DNA of 64,000 nucleotides from Loripinus fragilis (lineage: Eukaryota; Mollusca; Bivalvia; Lucinida; Lucinidae): the NCBI GenBank assembly GCA_964019695.1, contig OZ026515.1, positions 131,958,849 through 132,022,848 of the forward strand, written 5' to 3'. Numbering within the stretch: position 1 is the stretch's first letter; every line of letters starts with the position of its first letter. Under the pieces are notes generated by a model. That model did not search any database, was not told the origin of the DNA, and saw only the letters and a list, made by a program, of their open reading frames with translations. This document shows, in pieces, positions 9,797 to 20,480 of the stretch. A program made the translations under genes and the position numbers.

Positions 9797-10919
9797 ATAT
9801 GTCGGAGGCTCCAGCATCCTAAGCTTGATCGAAACGAAATATCAAGCGAAGGTACCAGGTCCTACGACATGCATTTTCACATTTGTACCATGTCAATAAC
9901 GACCTCCTTTTAAAATATCGTTTAAGCTGCTCAATAACATAGACCAGGTCGAGAGGTTCCAAAAAAAAAAAAAAAAAAAAAAAAAACAACTTCATCCATG
10001 CTCGACCAAACTGAGCATGATATTTCAACCGTTCACAAAAAACGAAAATACCAAAAATCAAGGACATTTCTTGCTCCAAAATGTTTTATATGTTGCATTC
10101 ATCTCGCAAAAAAATGCCAAAATGCGAACAGAGGTTGGCATTTCAACATTGATGAGCAAGAAAAGCTCATGCCCAGCCGAGACAAGCACACACAAAAAAG
10201 AGAGTTCCGCAACATCGTGGCCCGGCCCGAGCCTATAAAATGTCCCATGCCCATGCGTCCCATGCCCATGCATGGTTTGGTAGGTAAATATGAAATATGG
10301 GTTGAAAATGGGATTCGTAAGCGCCGTCATGAGAAAACGTGCCCCACTTCTCAATGGCGTTCCAAACCGACTGCCTGATCATACATTGTAGTTGCAACAA
10401 CCCTGAAATTTTCAGATATAGAACTTAAGATACGCTAATATGCACCTTGGTGAGCGCTCATGGGAAAGGATACGTTTTCTCATGCCCGGACTGGTGTTAT
10501 TTTGGAATGTCTTCTCGTGCTTTATGGTAAAGACCGTTATAATTTAAGATTCGTACTAAGAATAGTAGTGTGTATTAGTATATTAGTAGTTGTAAACATT
10601 CTGAAATGGTGTCACACGGTGGCAACTCGTACATTATGTATAGACAAATATGACTTTCTATAGTACAAGATCCATATAAGGTCAAAACAAGTTTTGTTCC
10701 TAGTTGTTGTTGTTGTTGTTTTTGTTGTTGCTGTTTTACTAATAATTAGATGTCAGCGGTCTAGCAATGTTAACCCTTCAATGTTACTAATAAATTCTTC
10801 GTTCTGATTTGATACAATCAACTTGGGATAACCCATTGTACATAGCTAGGGGTGTCAGGTTATAGTTTTGAAAACATTGTATTCTTTTATCTGAAGATCT
10901 TTTTTTACCTTTACAAGCA
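9797..10919. other. No gene; simple-sequence runs
   Basis: Holds a ~26-base poly(A) run near 9961-9986, five CCCATG-type hexamers near 10243-10272 and a (TTG)n run near 10703-10730. Between 9998 and 10378 several frames are open on both strands at once, which argues against any of them being real. No gene is supported. Confidence 0.5.
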
Positions 10920-10990
10920 GTGTAGTCCTTGATAAAATGCAGCATTACGTTGCACTTCATCAGGGTCCGCACTGTTTGCAAAAGTGCCCC
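10920..10990. repeat. MITE family M3 copy
   Basis: Partial M3: a CTTCATCAGGGTCCGCACTG half followed by TTTGCAAAAGTGCCCC. The opposite half is eroded. Confidence 0.45.
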
Positions 10991-11849
10991 GAATACAAAG
11001 GTTGATTATGGAGATAATTTTGAGTAACAGTTAGTAGACTATAATATAATACAGGCCTTAAGAACCAACTATCTTCCAATAAATGAGCCGGCCTATGAGA
11101 TGTTGGTGTCAATCGGCTAGGCAAGCTACGAGAGCCCCGGTGGGTCTGTGCATCTGCTCAGTCCCACCAGAGCCATCGTTTCGAATCATGCTTCGGCATT
11201 AATTGCAAAATAATCGAACGAGTCTGCGTTTCTGCACAATTTCAACAGAGCCTTTCGCCACTGATACACCAGCACACAACATGGGAAGAATGGGAACCTT
11301 AACAATTTGTCTGCCTTCCTTATTTGAATACAATGCATATGGAAAAATTCTGTATTGTTACTTAAGATAACTAGCATCCTTATATATAAATCAACTTGAG
11401 ACATGATGAAGAGACCTAGCCCGTTCTCTTAAAGGCATTTTTCTAGAGTTAATTATAGGATACTGTATAAAACTTGTCTATACCAATTATGTCCAAAGTT
11501 TTTATTGGTTGTAATTCATAATTGCCTGAGACTTATTGTACCATTTTCTTTGGTCATTTACATAACTGGAGTAAGCCATTAACCTTCTATATACAGGAGG
11601 AGGGGAACTTCAAGAAAAAATACATAATTTATGATGTCAGCATCCGTTCTGATACCAATTGTTTTGACCTCGTCGAGACAACCCATGATTCGGTTTTCAT
11701 GCGAATAATAAAGGCACAGGCCAGTCTTTGCATCAGCGCCTTTGTTATTCAACCTCTGCAAATGATAACAGCTTAACTTGTTATAAATTCATCATTTCAA
11801 TAGTCTAACTAACTAGTCAGCATAGTTGAGCAGATATTACTAAGCCTTA
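10991..11849. other. No gene recognised
   Basis: Short frames only (up to 84 codons near 11522-11776), overlapping on both strands. No motif or repeat family is recognised. Confidence 0.5.
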
Positions 11850-12109
11850 CATGCCCGGATCCAGAAAGTTTTGTCAGAATGGGTCTAAATTTGACGTTTT
11901 TTAGTTGATGAGGGGGTGGGAGGATCCAATACCACTATAAGCGGGCCATCATCGGCCCGCCAGCCAAACGCCATTAAAATGGCCCAACATTGAATGCTGG
12001 CTTGGTAGCTTTGTGATTTTTAGGGGATCCGGACCGATATTGCTAGGAAACCCTATATTTTGTGATTTTTCAGGTCCGAACCCCCTGTACCCCTCTGGAT
12101 CCGTGCATG
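11850..12109. repeat. MITE family M2, intact copy
   Basis: Ends read CATGCCCGGATCCAGA and, reverse-complemented, CATGCACGGATCCAGA. The centre has a palindrome GGGCCATCATCGGCCCG and a GCCAAACGCCATTAAA block also seen at 16.2, 27.2 and 46.9 kb. The flanks show a short similar stretch (GCCTTA) that may be a target-site duplication. This copy gives the reference layout for the interrupted one at 24523-27368. Confidence 0.8.
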
Positions 12110-12237
12110 CCTTATGTGCTGATGATCAGTCTGTATATTCTTATAGTCGGCTCAGTGTTAACGTCATTTGTCGCATATATGCATGTATTGAAAGCTTTAA
12201 AACTATTTGCATACTGGGTAATTTGCATGCTTTTTTG

Positions 12238-12364
12238 TCGACCGCTGTTTGTTTGTTTGTTTTTGTTTTGTTTTTTCAAAATCATATTTTTCGAAATATT
12301 ATTTCAGATATACTATCAGAGTGTAAACAGTTTAAACTGTTAACAAAGGCAATCAGCAGATGAC
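12238..12364. repeat. MITE family M1 copy
   Basis: Begins GTCGACCGCTG with the TTTTTCAAAATCATATTTTTCG shoulder shortened, carries a GTTTAAACTGTTAACAAAG core, and ends AATCAGCAGATGAC. Clearly related to 858-1191. Confidence 0.55.
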
Positions 12365-12435
12365 ACTAGTAGATACGGTGTTATAGTACTCTTTGATACT
12401 ATAGGAACTGAACAAGATGAAGTTATTAATGATTT

Positions 12436-12672
12436 GAGCCAGTGCATGAGATTTCCAACAATGTGGTATGTGCGACCAGCGATGCCTCAGATCAGCCTGC
12501 GCATACGCGCAGTCTGATCAGAGCCTTTGCTAGTCGCTTGAGTATTCTATGATTGTTAAGCTACTGACTGAACACCATTTGGAGTTTCTAAGCTTTAAAG
12601 GAGGCTGCAGAGGCTCGTCCGAGTCTACGCTTGTCAAAATGTCAAATTGTTGGAAATCTAATGCCGGGGCTC
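12436..12672. repeat. MITE family MA, copy 2
   Basis: Full-length copy in the opposite orientation to 9561-9796. It starts GAGCC then ATGAGATTTCCAACAATG, includes the GATCAGCCTGCGCATACGCG / TGATC hairpin, and ends CAAATTGTTGGAAATC then GGGGCTC. No coding content. Confidence 0.8.
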
Positions 12673-13456
12673 ATTTTCATATCAGGTAGAAGTAATAACT
12701 TCAGTTCTTTATAGTCTCATGTTTCAGAATAGTCTGATGGTACTCGCCCGTGCTGAATTTTGATACTTTCACATTACCGGAGCATACAGTTTTTTCCTAG
12801 TTTCCAAGGCTTGTACACTAACAATTCTATGCATGTTTTGTTGCCAGTTTCGACAAAGCATACAGTGTGAATGTCCATTCGTATTTCCCCTTTTTCATTT
12901 ATTTTCCTTCTTTTGGATTCTGGACCCTCAGTATTTGGGTACTTCAATCAGTTTGTCAATCACCTTGTGCGAAGGACATATCTAAATTCGCATTTCCTCA
13001 GCAAATCTCATTTGCATGGTTCAAGCATCCTCGAAAGTTGTTCCAGATGAGCGAGATTAGGGTACATGTATCTAACCAAAACAAGAAAAGATGTAAAATA
13101 AAATACCATTTTGCCCGGACTGAACGCTATTTCGAAAACACAAAGTGAGTTTCAGTGTAAGCGCACATTTATGTCACATGATGATGACGCATTCGCACAC
13201 TACGGCGATAGGTGCTGTGACGTAGGGTCGTACCGCTAAATGTAAGTAAGCAATCGAAATAAAATGTTTCATATGTAAATCAAGCGAAAATTGATTTGCA
13301 AACGGACTCGAGTTGTATCAAAGTCTTTTAGTGTATTAGATAGATAGATTATGACCTCGATTATGACATTAACCGACCATAAAGTAACTTGGCTTTTTAC
13401 TTCTCGTAGCTTAATATTTGAACATGTCACGAAGAACAACCAAAGTTATAACTATA
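12673..13456. other. No gene recognised
   Basis: One 93-codon frame (12867-13148, plus) has no recognisable motif and overlaps nothing conserved elsewhere in the window. I do not support it as a gene. Confidence 0.45.
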
Positions 13457-14512
13457 CACTGAACCGAAGTTATAAGTAGCCACCATACAATTTTTGCTCC
13501 AGTTCAGAGAGTAGAAATTGCTCTCAAAAATTTAAATTCTATAAAAAGGTCCAAGGCTTTGTCGAGACTCTGCCAATTATGTCATTTCAAAATGACTTGT
13601 AGACCTTGCACAGACGAGCTCCAAGTAAAGGTACCATCATTTCATAAAGTCACACTTTTAATTATGAAATAAACTATTCATTAGATACGTCATCCATTTA
13701 TATTTTAATTAGTTTGATGATGTATATAACAGCTGTGATATAAGATGTAAAGAATCAAAATGTTTTTTGACAATTGAACACTCCATTTCTCTTCTACGTT
13801 TACATGAAGACAGCCACGGTCAACAACATAATCAAATAATTTTTAGCTTAACCATGCGGTTTGCATTCTCACTTTGCATTGCTCTGTACGCTTTATTATC
13901 TGCGGCACAGCAATGCAATTTTCATGGGTTCTTCATTATGAATTGGCGTCACTGTTTTGCTTAAGAATTAAAAGAAATCTTTAACAAATATTATTTAAAT
14001 GACCTTTAAAGTTTCACGTTAAAATCGGAAGTGGATAGCAAATTAGTAAAATATATATATCGTTAGAAAATGGGCCCATCAAGTTGCATGGTGTTTTGTC
14101 AAACATATTAACATAAAATAAAACACATACAATGATTTTAGTATGTGCAGCTGATAATTTCAGAAAATTTCGGAAAATTTGGAAAATTATCAATTTTTAA
14201 AAATTCATAAAAAATCTGTCATAAGCAAAATGTCAAGTGTTTGGTGTTTTTCCAAGTCGACTAGGCAGGTTTGCAATCGCCTGTACTTGAATTCCATAAA
14301 AAACTGCACTCAAACTCTTACTTTCTTCAAAAAGTTGATTTTTTGCATTTTTGAACCCAAAAATCGTGAAGTGATAGAAAATTCTTCCAAAGCACCGCTT
14401 AACTTTAGCCCATTACAATGCACATACTTGGGCAAAAATTAATTTTAATATCACTAGGGCTTAGTCAGAAAAAAGAAATTGAAAAGTGGCTACTTAGAAC
14501 TTCGGTTCAGTG
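13457..14512 (+). mobile_element. Non-autonomous DNA transposon T1, copy 1
   Basis: A ~1.05-kb element bounded by inverted repeats that begin CACTGAACCGAAGTTATAAG on the left and, reverse-complemented, CACTGAACCGAAGTTCTAAG on the right, continuing through AGCCAC. TATA flanks both ends, which is either a 4-bp target duplication or a TA duplication with TATA-like context. A second copy lies inverted at 44269-45313 and aligns over the whole length. The interior has no transposase, only short frames, so it must be mobilised by enzymes encoded elsewhere. The superfamily is unresolved: the CACTG start would fit CACTA-type elements, and a TA target would fit Tc1/mariner. Confidence 0.85.
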
Positions 14513-14742
14513 TATATGATCATTATTAGTTTTCGTTATACAACATGTTGTGTGTTATTGTGTTTTTTAAATTGCATTTTGTATTCATTTATTCATATTG
14601 TCTTCATTTCTATGTAATATATTTATAAGGTAAAGGTATACATATTAAAAGTAGAAAAGACATTTTCAATAAAAAAAAAAGCCATACATAGATTAAAAAA
14701 AACATTCTCAGACCCAATCTGAGGATTAAAAAAACGAAAAAA
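14513..14742. other. No gene recognised
   Basis: Short AT-rich spacer between T1 and an M2 MITE. Confidence 0.4.
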
Positions 14743-14890
14743 TGACCGCGCAGATCAGGAAAGTTTTGCCAGGGGGGTCCAACTCTGACAACGTGGGATC
14801 CGGACCAGTATTGATAAGGAACCATATAGCATTGTGATTTTCCAGGAGGGGTGGGGTACGGACCCATTCCCCCATCTGGATCCGCACATG
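14743..14890. repeat. MITE family M2, short copy
   Basis: Contains the M2 end modules GTTTTGCCAGGGGGGTCC and CATCTGGATCCGCACATG and the GGATCCGGACCAGTATTG module, but lacks the central GGGCC palindrome. Probably an internal deletion derivative. Confidence 0.6.
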
Positions 14891-15805
14891 GTTTTCATGG
14901 TCTCTCAGGTATGTTTTCAAACGCATGCCATTTTCGTTTAACGTACATGTTTGTCCCCTATGGTATTTTTTTTTAATTTCTGCGAGACATCTTACCTATT
15001 AATGGTCCCATGATTTAAATGACTCAGATATTTGGTACCTCAGTTCAATAGCGTGTTTGATCTCCATTTTCGGATATAATACAAATGTATAGGTGTTCAA
15101 ACAGCCCTCAATAACAATGTATAGGCTTCATTAATCGGATTGTTTACTCGAGGACTGCATAGCAACATCCACACCCGTGCCTGTAACGTATGTTATTTTG
15201 CTGGTGGGCCGATGGTGGCCGGATACTGTATGCTAGATGGGAATTGATTGCTCTGTAGTGTTCACAGGTAGCTGCAGATGTTCATTATATTATGGAATAA
15301 TACCAAAGTGTAAAGATGTGTTCACCTGCCTATAATACTCAGACACTAGTGCGCGGATCAAACAATGCATTAGATAAAAAGGTATTCAATTTGGAACTCT
15401 TCAACTAACACGCTTTTGATCTTTTCAAGAGACTCAATGATTATGTTGTTTCTTCTGAAATGTTTTATGTAATGTGTTCCAGAGATTGAAATTCTTTTGA
15501 GACTTTACCACAAATACAAGACTGTATTATATTGCACGGCCTTAGGGCCGTAGAAAATACAAATATTCCTTTACGTTCTCAGTCTTATCAAGCTTATTAT
15601 TCAGTTTGTTGGCATAACCCTTGAGAACCGAAAACCCCCTAAACAGGTATTTTCAGTTTCTATGAATATCGTTATTTGTCTGGCCAGCTTGATATCGTGG
15701 CTAGACTTTAATTTAACTTTCTAGACTTTTCTGTCTTTTGTTTGGTGCATTTGGGTGAATGTACCTAACCTCTTTGACGACTGGAAACACGTAAATGGAT
15801 ACTAT
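14891..15805. other. No gene recognised
   Basis: A GGTGGGCCGATGGTGGCC palindrome near 15203-15220 resembles the M2 core. Nothing else is recognised. Confidence 0.45.
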
Positions 15806-15872
15806 AGCAAACAGTGAAGACCCAGATGAAATGCCACATAAGACAGCATTTCATCAGGGTTTGCACTGTTTA
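15806..15872. repeat. MITE family M3 copy
   Basis: Well-preserved short palindrome: AGCAAACAGTGAAGACCCAG faces CAGGGTTTGCACTGTTT, with GAAATGCC / GCATTTC inner arms. Confidence 0.65.
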
Positions 15873-16093
15873 ATAAGACAATATCGATCTTCAGAGAAAG
15901 AAATATAATAGTTATTGTCAATTATAATCTGTGACCCATCAATATATATATTATGGACCATCAAAACGTTGCGTAAAATTTCCTTTGTCTTAAAAGGGTA
16001 AGCGTACAGTGCGTGAAAGTCGTGAACAAGACTCAATATCTACTATGAGTGGTTAAGGTTAAGTCACATGTAGGGCTGTGGTTAAGTTTAGTA

Positions 16094-16417
16094 CATGCGC
16101 GGATACAGAGGGGGACAGGGGTCCGGACCCCCCCCCCCTGAAAAATCACAAAACTATAGGGTTTCTTAGCAATACTAGTCCGGATCCCCTGAAAAATCAC
16201 AAAGCTACCAAGCCAGCATTCAATGTTGGGCCATCGTCTGCCAACCAGTCAAACGACATTTAAATGGCGTTTCGCTTGCGGGCCAATGATGTCATTAGGT
16301 CCCCTAACACATCAAATTAAAAAGTACACTTAAAAGAAATTTAAAAGAGAGTTAGCCTTAATAAAATAATTGTCAGAGTTGGACCCCCTCTGATAAAACT
16401 GTCTGGGTCCGCGCATG
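16094..16417. repeat. MITE family M2, reverse copy
   Basis: Ends CATGCGCGGATACAGA and TCTGGGTCCGCGCATG are inverted repeats of one another. It includes a C-run of nine near 16129, two GAAAAATCACAAA modules and the GGGCC palindrome. TA flanks both ends. Confidence 0.75.
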
Positions 16418-17371
16418 TAATAGCAACTACAACACATTTCTCTTTATTCTAGCTACTGAAAGTAATAGTCAGATAAAGTGACGGACAGATTCTAAAGATG
16501 CTCAAACTTCTAACCGCCTATTTTCGGATCTGAGGGACAAAATATCATTTCAGACATTGCTTACAATCTACCAAATCGGCTTGAGTGTTGTTCAGTTTGA
16601 TGCGTTCTATGTTGCATCGCCTCCTGAGCCGCTAGCCGAAATTAAATATGATTATTAATATGTGTTTCCCACAGTGTCCTCTACCAAGATTGATGAAGCT
16701 GTTCCGCTCTGTTGAAAATGGCAATCTAAGATAAAAAAAAAAAAAAATACATGTATCAATAAAGGTCAGCCTCTCTTGCATTGGTGGTCTAAATTCAAAA
16801 AGATTAAACATATTTTTCAATAAGTGCGTCTGTCAAATCGGCTAAAACTGTTCTGCGCCAATGAACTGGATGAATAAAATGAATAAAATGCAAATGTTCC
16901 TTCAGATGCTCTCTACCAAAATTACCCAAATGGCACAAATCTACCGAAAAAAATACCATCAGAGATAAAAGTAGAAAAAAAACACACTTTAAACAGCACT
17001 TGCCCAGATTCAACGTAATTCAATACAACTGTTCTTCATAAGACCATCTACCATAATTGCTCAAAGGGTTACATTCCATTGAACAAAAATGCCACTAGAA
17101 ATAAGTATAGTCAAATATTTAAGCTTGAACCCTGGTCCAAATTGATAATAATTTCAATTTTACACAGGCGTTTCTCATAATACTCTTAACCAAACTATTC
17201 TAAATCTTGTAACCACGTCTGAGGCAAGACATGTCAAAACCAACACAATAAGTGTACACCAAGCTAAGACTAAGATCAGCCGGTTTTCCGACCAGGCTGA
17301 TCATTGCCCTCTTGTTTGTACTACTATTAGATTATAAGCTAGCATGAGCCAAAGGTTTAGAATGTATGCTA
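16418..17371. repeat. Degenerate tandem-like repeat tract
   Basis: Within about 16660-17100 the phrase CTCTACCAAGATT recurs as CTCTACCAAAATT and ATCTACCATAATT near 16679, 16910 and 17046. Each is followed by a GTTCC-then-AAAATGGC/AAAATGCC-like stretch. Spacing is irregular (about 231 and 136 bases), so this is an old, worn repeat. No gene is seen in the rest of the interval. Confidence 0.4.
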
Positions 17372-18700
17372 CGAGGGCGGGATCAAAAGTAATGCAACCA
17401 ATGATGTTAAATGATAACTAAAGGTGGGATTTCATTTTTGTTTGTTTCAAACTGTTAATGTACCCTCCATTCATAGATACACAAGGTTCCAAACTTTCAA
17501 TCCAATCCCTGGAGGTTTTCTTATAGTCTTTTCGGGGTATACCTATAAGGAGGTTAAATATGGGGGCACCTAACTTTTCGCGGGAGGTATATTTTTGCCA
17601 ACAATGTTTTTTCTTGAGACGAGGGAAGAGAAAAAAGTCAGAGGGGACTATATCAGGGGGATAGGGTGAATGTTCTAGAACATAGACTCCCTGTTCTTAT
17701 AAAAAACGACGTCACACTTCCGGCCTTGTGACTTGAGGCATTGCCATATAACAAATAAATACCACAGATGCCCGTCTTCGGTCAACATTTCTGGTAGAAT
17801 CTGACAAGTTTTCTAAGAATTTTTTTCCTGTAAACCCTTGTAATTATTGACGTGCCTTTGGGTAAAGAGACTTGTATTGCTAGCCCCTTAGGAGTGAAAA
17901 ATATGGCACGCATAATTTTTTACACTGGTTATCCTTTTGGCAAGACAAGGCCTTTTTGCATTTTGGTTAGCTATACTCGATTACTTATTTTTCGATGCAG
18001 TTCGAAATAATGTATCCAAGACTCATCATATGTTACTACATTCATAAATATTTTCTGATCATATCTTGGAAATCATTTTAGCAGTTTGCACGCCTTTTTA
18101 ACGTGTGTGCAAGTTTGCTCCTCATTGAGTAAATGTGGGGCCCACCAAGTGCTATCCTTATTCATTTTGAAAACTTCGTCAAAAGCGCAATGCAAATGCT
18201 TTTGAAATTCCAACCATGTCCGCAATCTGCTGAGAAGTATATCTTGCGTCTGTTTGGCTAATTTTTTTTTTATTAATCTTTGAACTACTTGCGGATTTAG
18301 ATCGACAAGGTTTGGGAGCACTTGTAACAGACCCTACGCCTGCACTGAATTTCCAAATCCGTCTGCAAACTGTGAAAAAATGACATTAAATTACTACCAT
18401 AAACAGTACATATGTCAACATAAATGTCCGTTGAACCTCTGCTGAGTAATGCGCGAGTCTTAATATCAGGCCTGATTTCGTTGGCATTTTCAATGCTTCT
18501 CCCAACCATTTTCCTTAACCGCCTATGAGTAGGGTTTGTGCAAAAGTAAATTTCACGCGAGATATTGCGTCTTAATGTGTAGTTGATAAACCGATTGAAA
18601 GGTGTGAGAATGGAGAACACATATAAGGCGTATATTTTGTCTTCCTGCTAGCGTTTGCAGTGAAAATTAGCTGGTGGCATTACTTTTGATCCCATCCTCG
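17372..18700 (-). mobile_element. Mariner transposon, full length but dead
   Basis: TIRs begin CGAGGGCGGGATCAAAAGTA on the left and, reverse-complemented, CGAGGATGGGATCAAAAGTA on the right. TA dinucleotides at 17370-17371 and 18701-18702 are the expected target duplication. Length (1,329 bp) is typical of mariner. The transposase on the minus strand is broken by stops and frameshifts, so the copy cannot move on its own. Confidence 0.92.
17430..18620 (-). pseudogene. Mariner transposase pseudogene
   Basis: Mariner transposase cuts and joins DNA with a D,D34D catalytic triad. The N-terminal helix-turn-helix part is in a frame from about 18620 (EIRPDIKTRALL, VDICTVYG). A linker region reads WWAPHLLNEEQ near 18120. 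The first catalytic aspartate is in TYDESWIHYF (codon 18025-18027). The second site reads YGNASSHKA, where the usual aspartate of HDNA is a glycine (codon 17743-17745). The third is in a DFFLFPRL-type block (codon 17637-17639). Spacing is about 94 codons, then about 35 codons with one extra base, matching mariner. Multiple stops and at least one frameshift mark it as inactive. Confidence 0.9.
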
Positions 18701-18941
18701 TAATTGTATAAATAGTGTACCCCGTTTAGTAGCCCGTGGAGGTCATCTGCATTTGGTCAGTCTTAATCAAAGTTCAAGTGTCGCAATGGTTGGATGGGGA
18801 ATGGACTGCTAATGGTTTGGCGACAGATCAGTCTAAACCTACGTTATGTACACATAACTAGGTTATATTTTCCCAGGCATACTCGCGCACTTTCGGGCGA
18901 ATTACGTTTGAGTGGAAATCATACCGTACTGAGTATGAAAT

Positions 18942-19383
18942 GAGCGGAGAACCATACAGTCAAAAGAGCGGATGGATAAAACATTCAAATGAGCAAATTT
19001 TCCAGGTAATGACCTTGTAATAAGTATTCGCTCAGTTGTAATACCTGTTATGGCCAAAATAGCTCAGTCCTTAATAGGTGATTTTGTGCGCATTACAGTG
19101 GCGAAATCCAGAGGGAGGGTTAAGGGGTTCGCCCACCCTTCCCGCTATTGAATATTCTAGGGAAATGAAATAATTTGGTCTCGATGAGACCAAATTATTT
19201 TATTTTCATAGAATATTTAAGATAAATGAGATAAAATCCACAAAGCGAAATCATCATCTTTTATGCATATGAACCCCCTTTCCATGAATCCTTGATCCGC
19301 CCCTGTATCAGGGTGTTTACCTGGAAAATTCGCTCATTTGAATGATTCAAACAGCCGCTCTTTTGCCTTATGGTTCTCCGCTC
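18942..19383. repeat. Inverted repeat pair flanking a MITE
   Basis: Arms at about 18942-19009 and 19317-19383 are inverted copies: GAGCGGAGAACCATACAG faces a TATGGTTCTCCGCTC arm, continuing through AAAAGAGCGG, TCAAATGAGC and TTTTCCAGGTAA. The spacer is occupied by a hAT-like MITE. Weaker similarity may extend outward on both sides. Confidence 0.7.
19096..19305. repeat. hAT-like MITE with central hairpin
   Basis: Ends CAGTGGCGAAATCCAG and, reverse-complemented, CAGGGGCGGATCAAGG resemble the CAGNGGCGGATCC-type termini common in hAT elements. The centre (19149-19218) is a hairpin with AATAATTTGGTCTC facing GAGACCAAATTATT. I could not confirm an 8-bp target duplication. Confidence 0.6.
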
Positions 19384-19489
19384 TTTCGTAAAAATGAATC
19401 TGCTCTTTCGTATTATGGATCCGCTAAAACGTAAATCTCCCGCACTAACATTTGTTATAAAATCCTTTTTTAAACTACAGGTACGCAGG

Positions 19490-19757
19490 AAAGGTAACAT
19501 GTCTTGGCTGACCGTTGCAAGGCGGTGCTTCTTTTGTGGATTAAATATGTTATTTCTGTCTTTGGTTTTTTTTTTGTTATGCTTTCGTGCGCGTCTGTTT
19601 TTTGATGCCTTGTGGTCATCTGCTGGGAAAGGGCTGATATCTTGGCTCTCGTTAACGATGTCTAACTGTGAAGTTGTCATCCCTTTGGTATCCTGTGTCA
19701 GGTGTGGTGCTTGATTGTATCGATGCTGGATCTTTGCCCTCTTTCTTACTTTTGACA
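19490..19757 (+). repeat. Retroelement family B tail fragment
   Basis: Matches the 3' region of reverse-transcriptase family B: CTGACCGTTGCAAGGCGG, GGTGCTTCTTTTGTGGAT, the GTGCGCGTCTGTTT block, TCTGCTGGGAAAGGGCTGA, and the terminal CTTTCTTACTTTT. No coding part remains. Full context is in the copy at 42961-43847. Confidence 0.75.
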
Positions 19758-19782
19758 ATTACCTGCCCTTGAGCACTGTGAT

Positions 19783-20339
19783 CCCCCCCCCCCCCCCCCA
19801 ATAAGCTTATAATGAGGAACTTCTTGTCCGCATTCTATCGTTTATCCAGCTTCAGGGTCCAATCGTACGCTTCTGTTAACGAAAGATTCCTAGTGACCAT
19901 GGCTTAACAAATAAAGTACAGGCCGGTTGCAAACTATTTCAGCTGGCCATGGCTGTGTTCGCTTAGACCCCTGTCAGCTTACTTTGATTAACTGCTCTTT
20001 TACGCATGACAAGTACTTTTCCAATCAAACACCGTCTTGTGACAGCACACAGCTATCCAAAACGGATTACTGCGTGAAACAGTTTATATATTGGATGGTT
20101 GTGAAGAGGAATCCAGTAATAGACTAATGGAGACCCTCGCTATCGCTTCGTGGCTTCACAAGTGAACTGGAAAATGTGAAGCATGCCTAACATTACCAAT
20201 ATTAATTTTCTCTGAGTACTTTGAACTTTAAAGTGTTACTGGAAGCTTTATATCTCTTGTGCTCCGGTGATGTGATTTAAATATTGTTGGAAAAAATAGG
20301 TATGTTCTTTCTCTGGCCTTAACGATTCGTCTGCATGTG
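19783..20339. other. Poly(C) run, otherwise no gene
   Basis: A 17-base C run at 19783-19799 follows the family B tail by ~25 bases. The rest shows only short frames. Confidence 0.5.
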
Positions 20340-20480
20340 TCGTCTGCTGATGGATTTGCAAACAGTTTGGACCCAGACCAGGCCTGACATAATGTCTGAC
20401 CTGAGATGGGTGCAAATTTTTTGACACTCCGGTGGTATTTTTGAAATGATATTGTGATAAAGTGTTGATTTTTTTCATAT
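20340..20480. repeat. MITE family M1 copy
   Basis: GTCGTCTGCTG end, GCAAACAGTTTGGACCCAG core facing CTGAGATGGGTGCAAA, then the TTTTGAAATGATATTG shoulder. The right terminus is unclear. Confidence 0.55.

Noticed and set aside
9961..9986. Poly(A) run as evidence of a processed pseudogene or SINE tail
   Set aside because: No target-site duplication and no recognisable retrotransposed sequence adjoins it on either side.
10058..10354. 98-codon minus frame
   Set aside because: It is the antisense shadow of the region open in several frames and has no domain.
9998..10378. 126-codon plus-strand frame
   Set aside because: Other frames on both strands are open over the same span, and part is a CCCATG hexamer repeat; no domain is visible.
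12013..12363. 116- and 93-codon overlapping plus frames
   Set aside because: Both cross from an M2 MITE into an M1 MITE.
13767..14442. Frames of 65 and 87 codons inside T1 as a transposase remnant
   Set aside because: They are not conserved in the second T1 copy and contain no catalytic motif.
19261..19758. 165-codon minus-strand frame
   Set aside because: It runs antisense through a MITE end, an inverted arm and a retroelement tail, so it is a chance frame.
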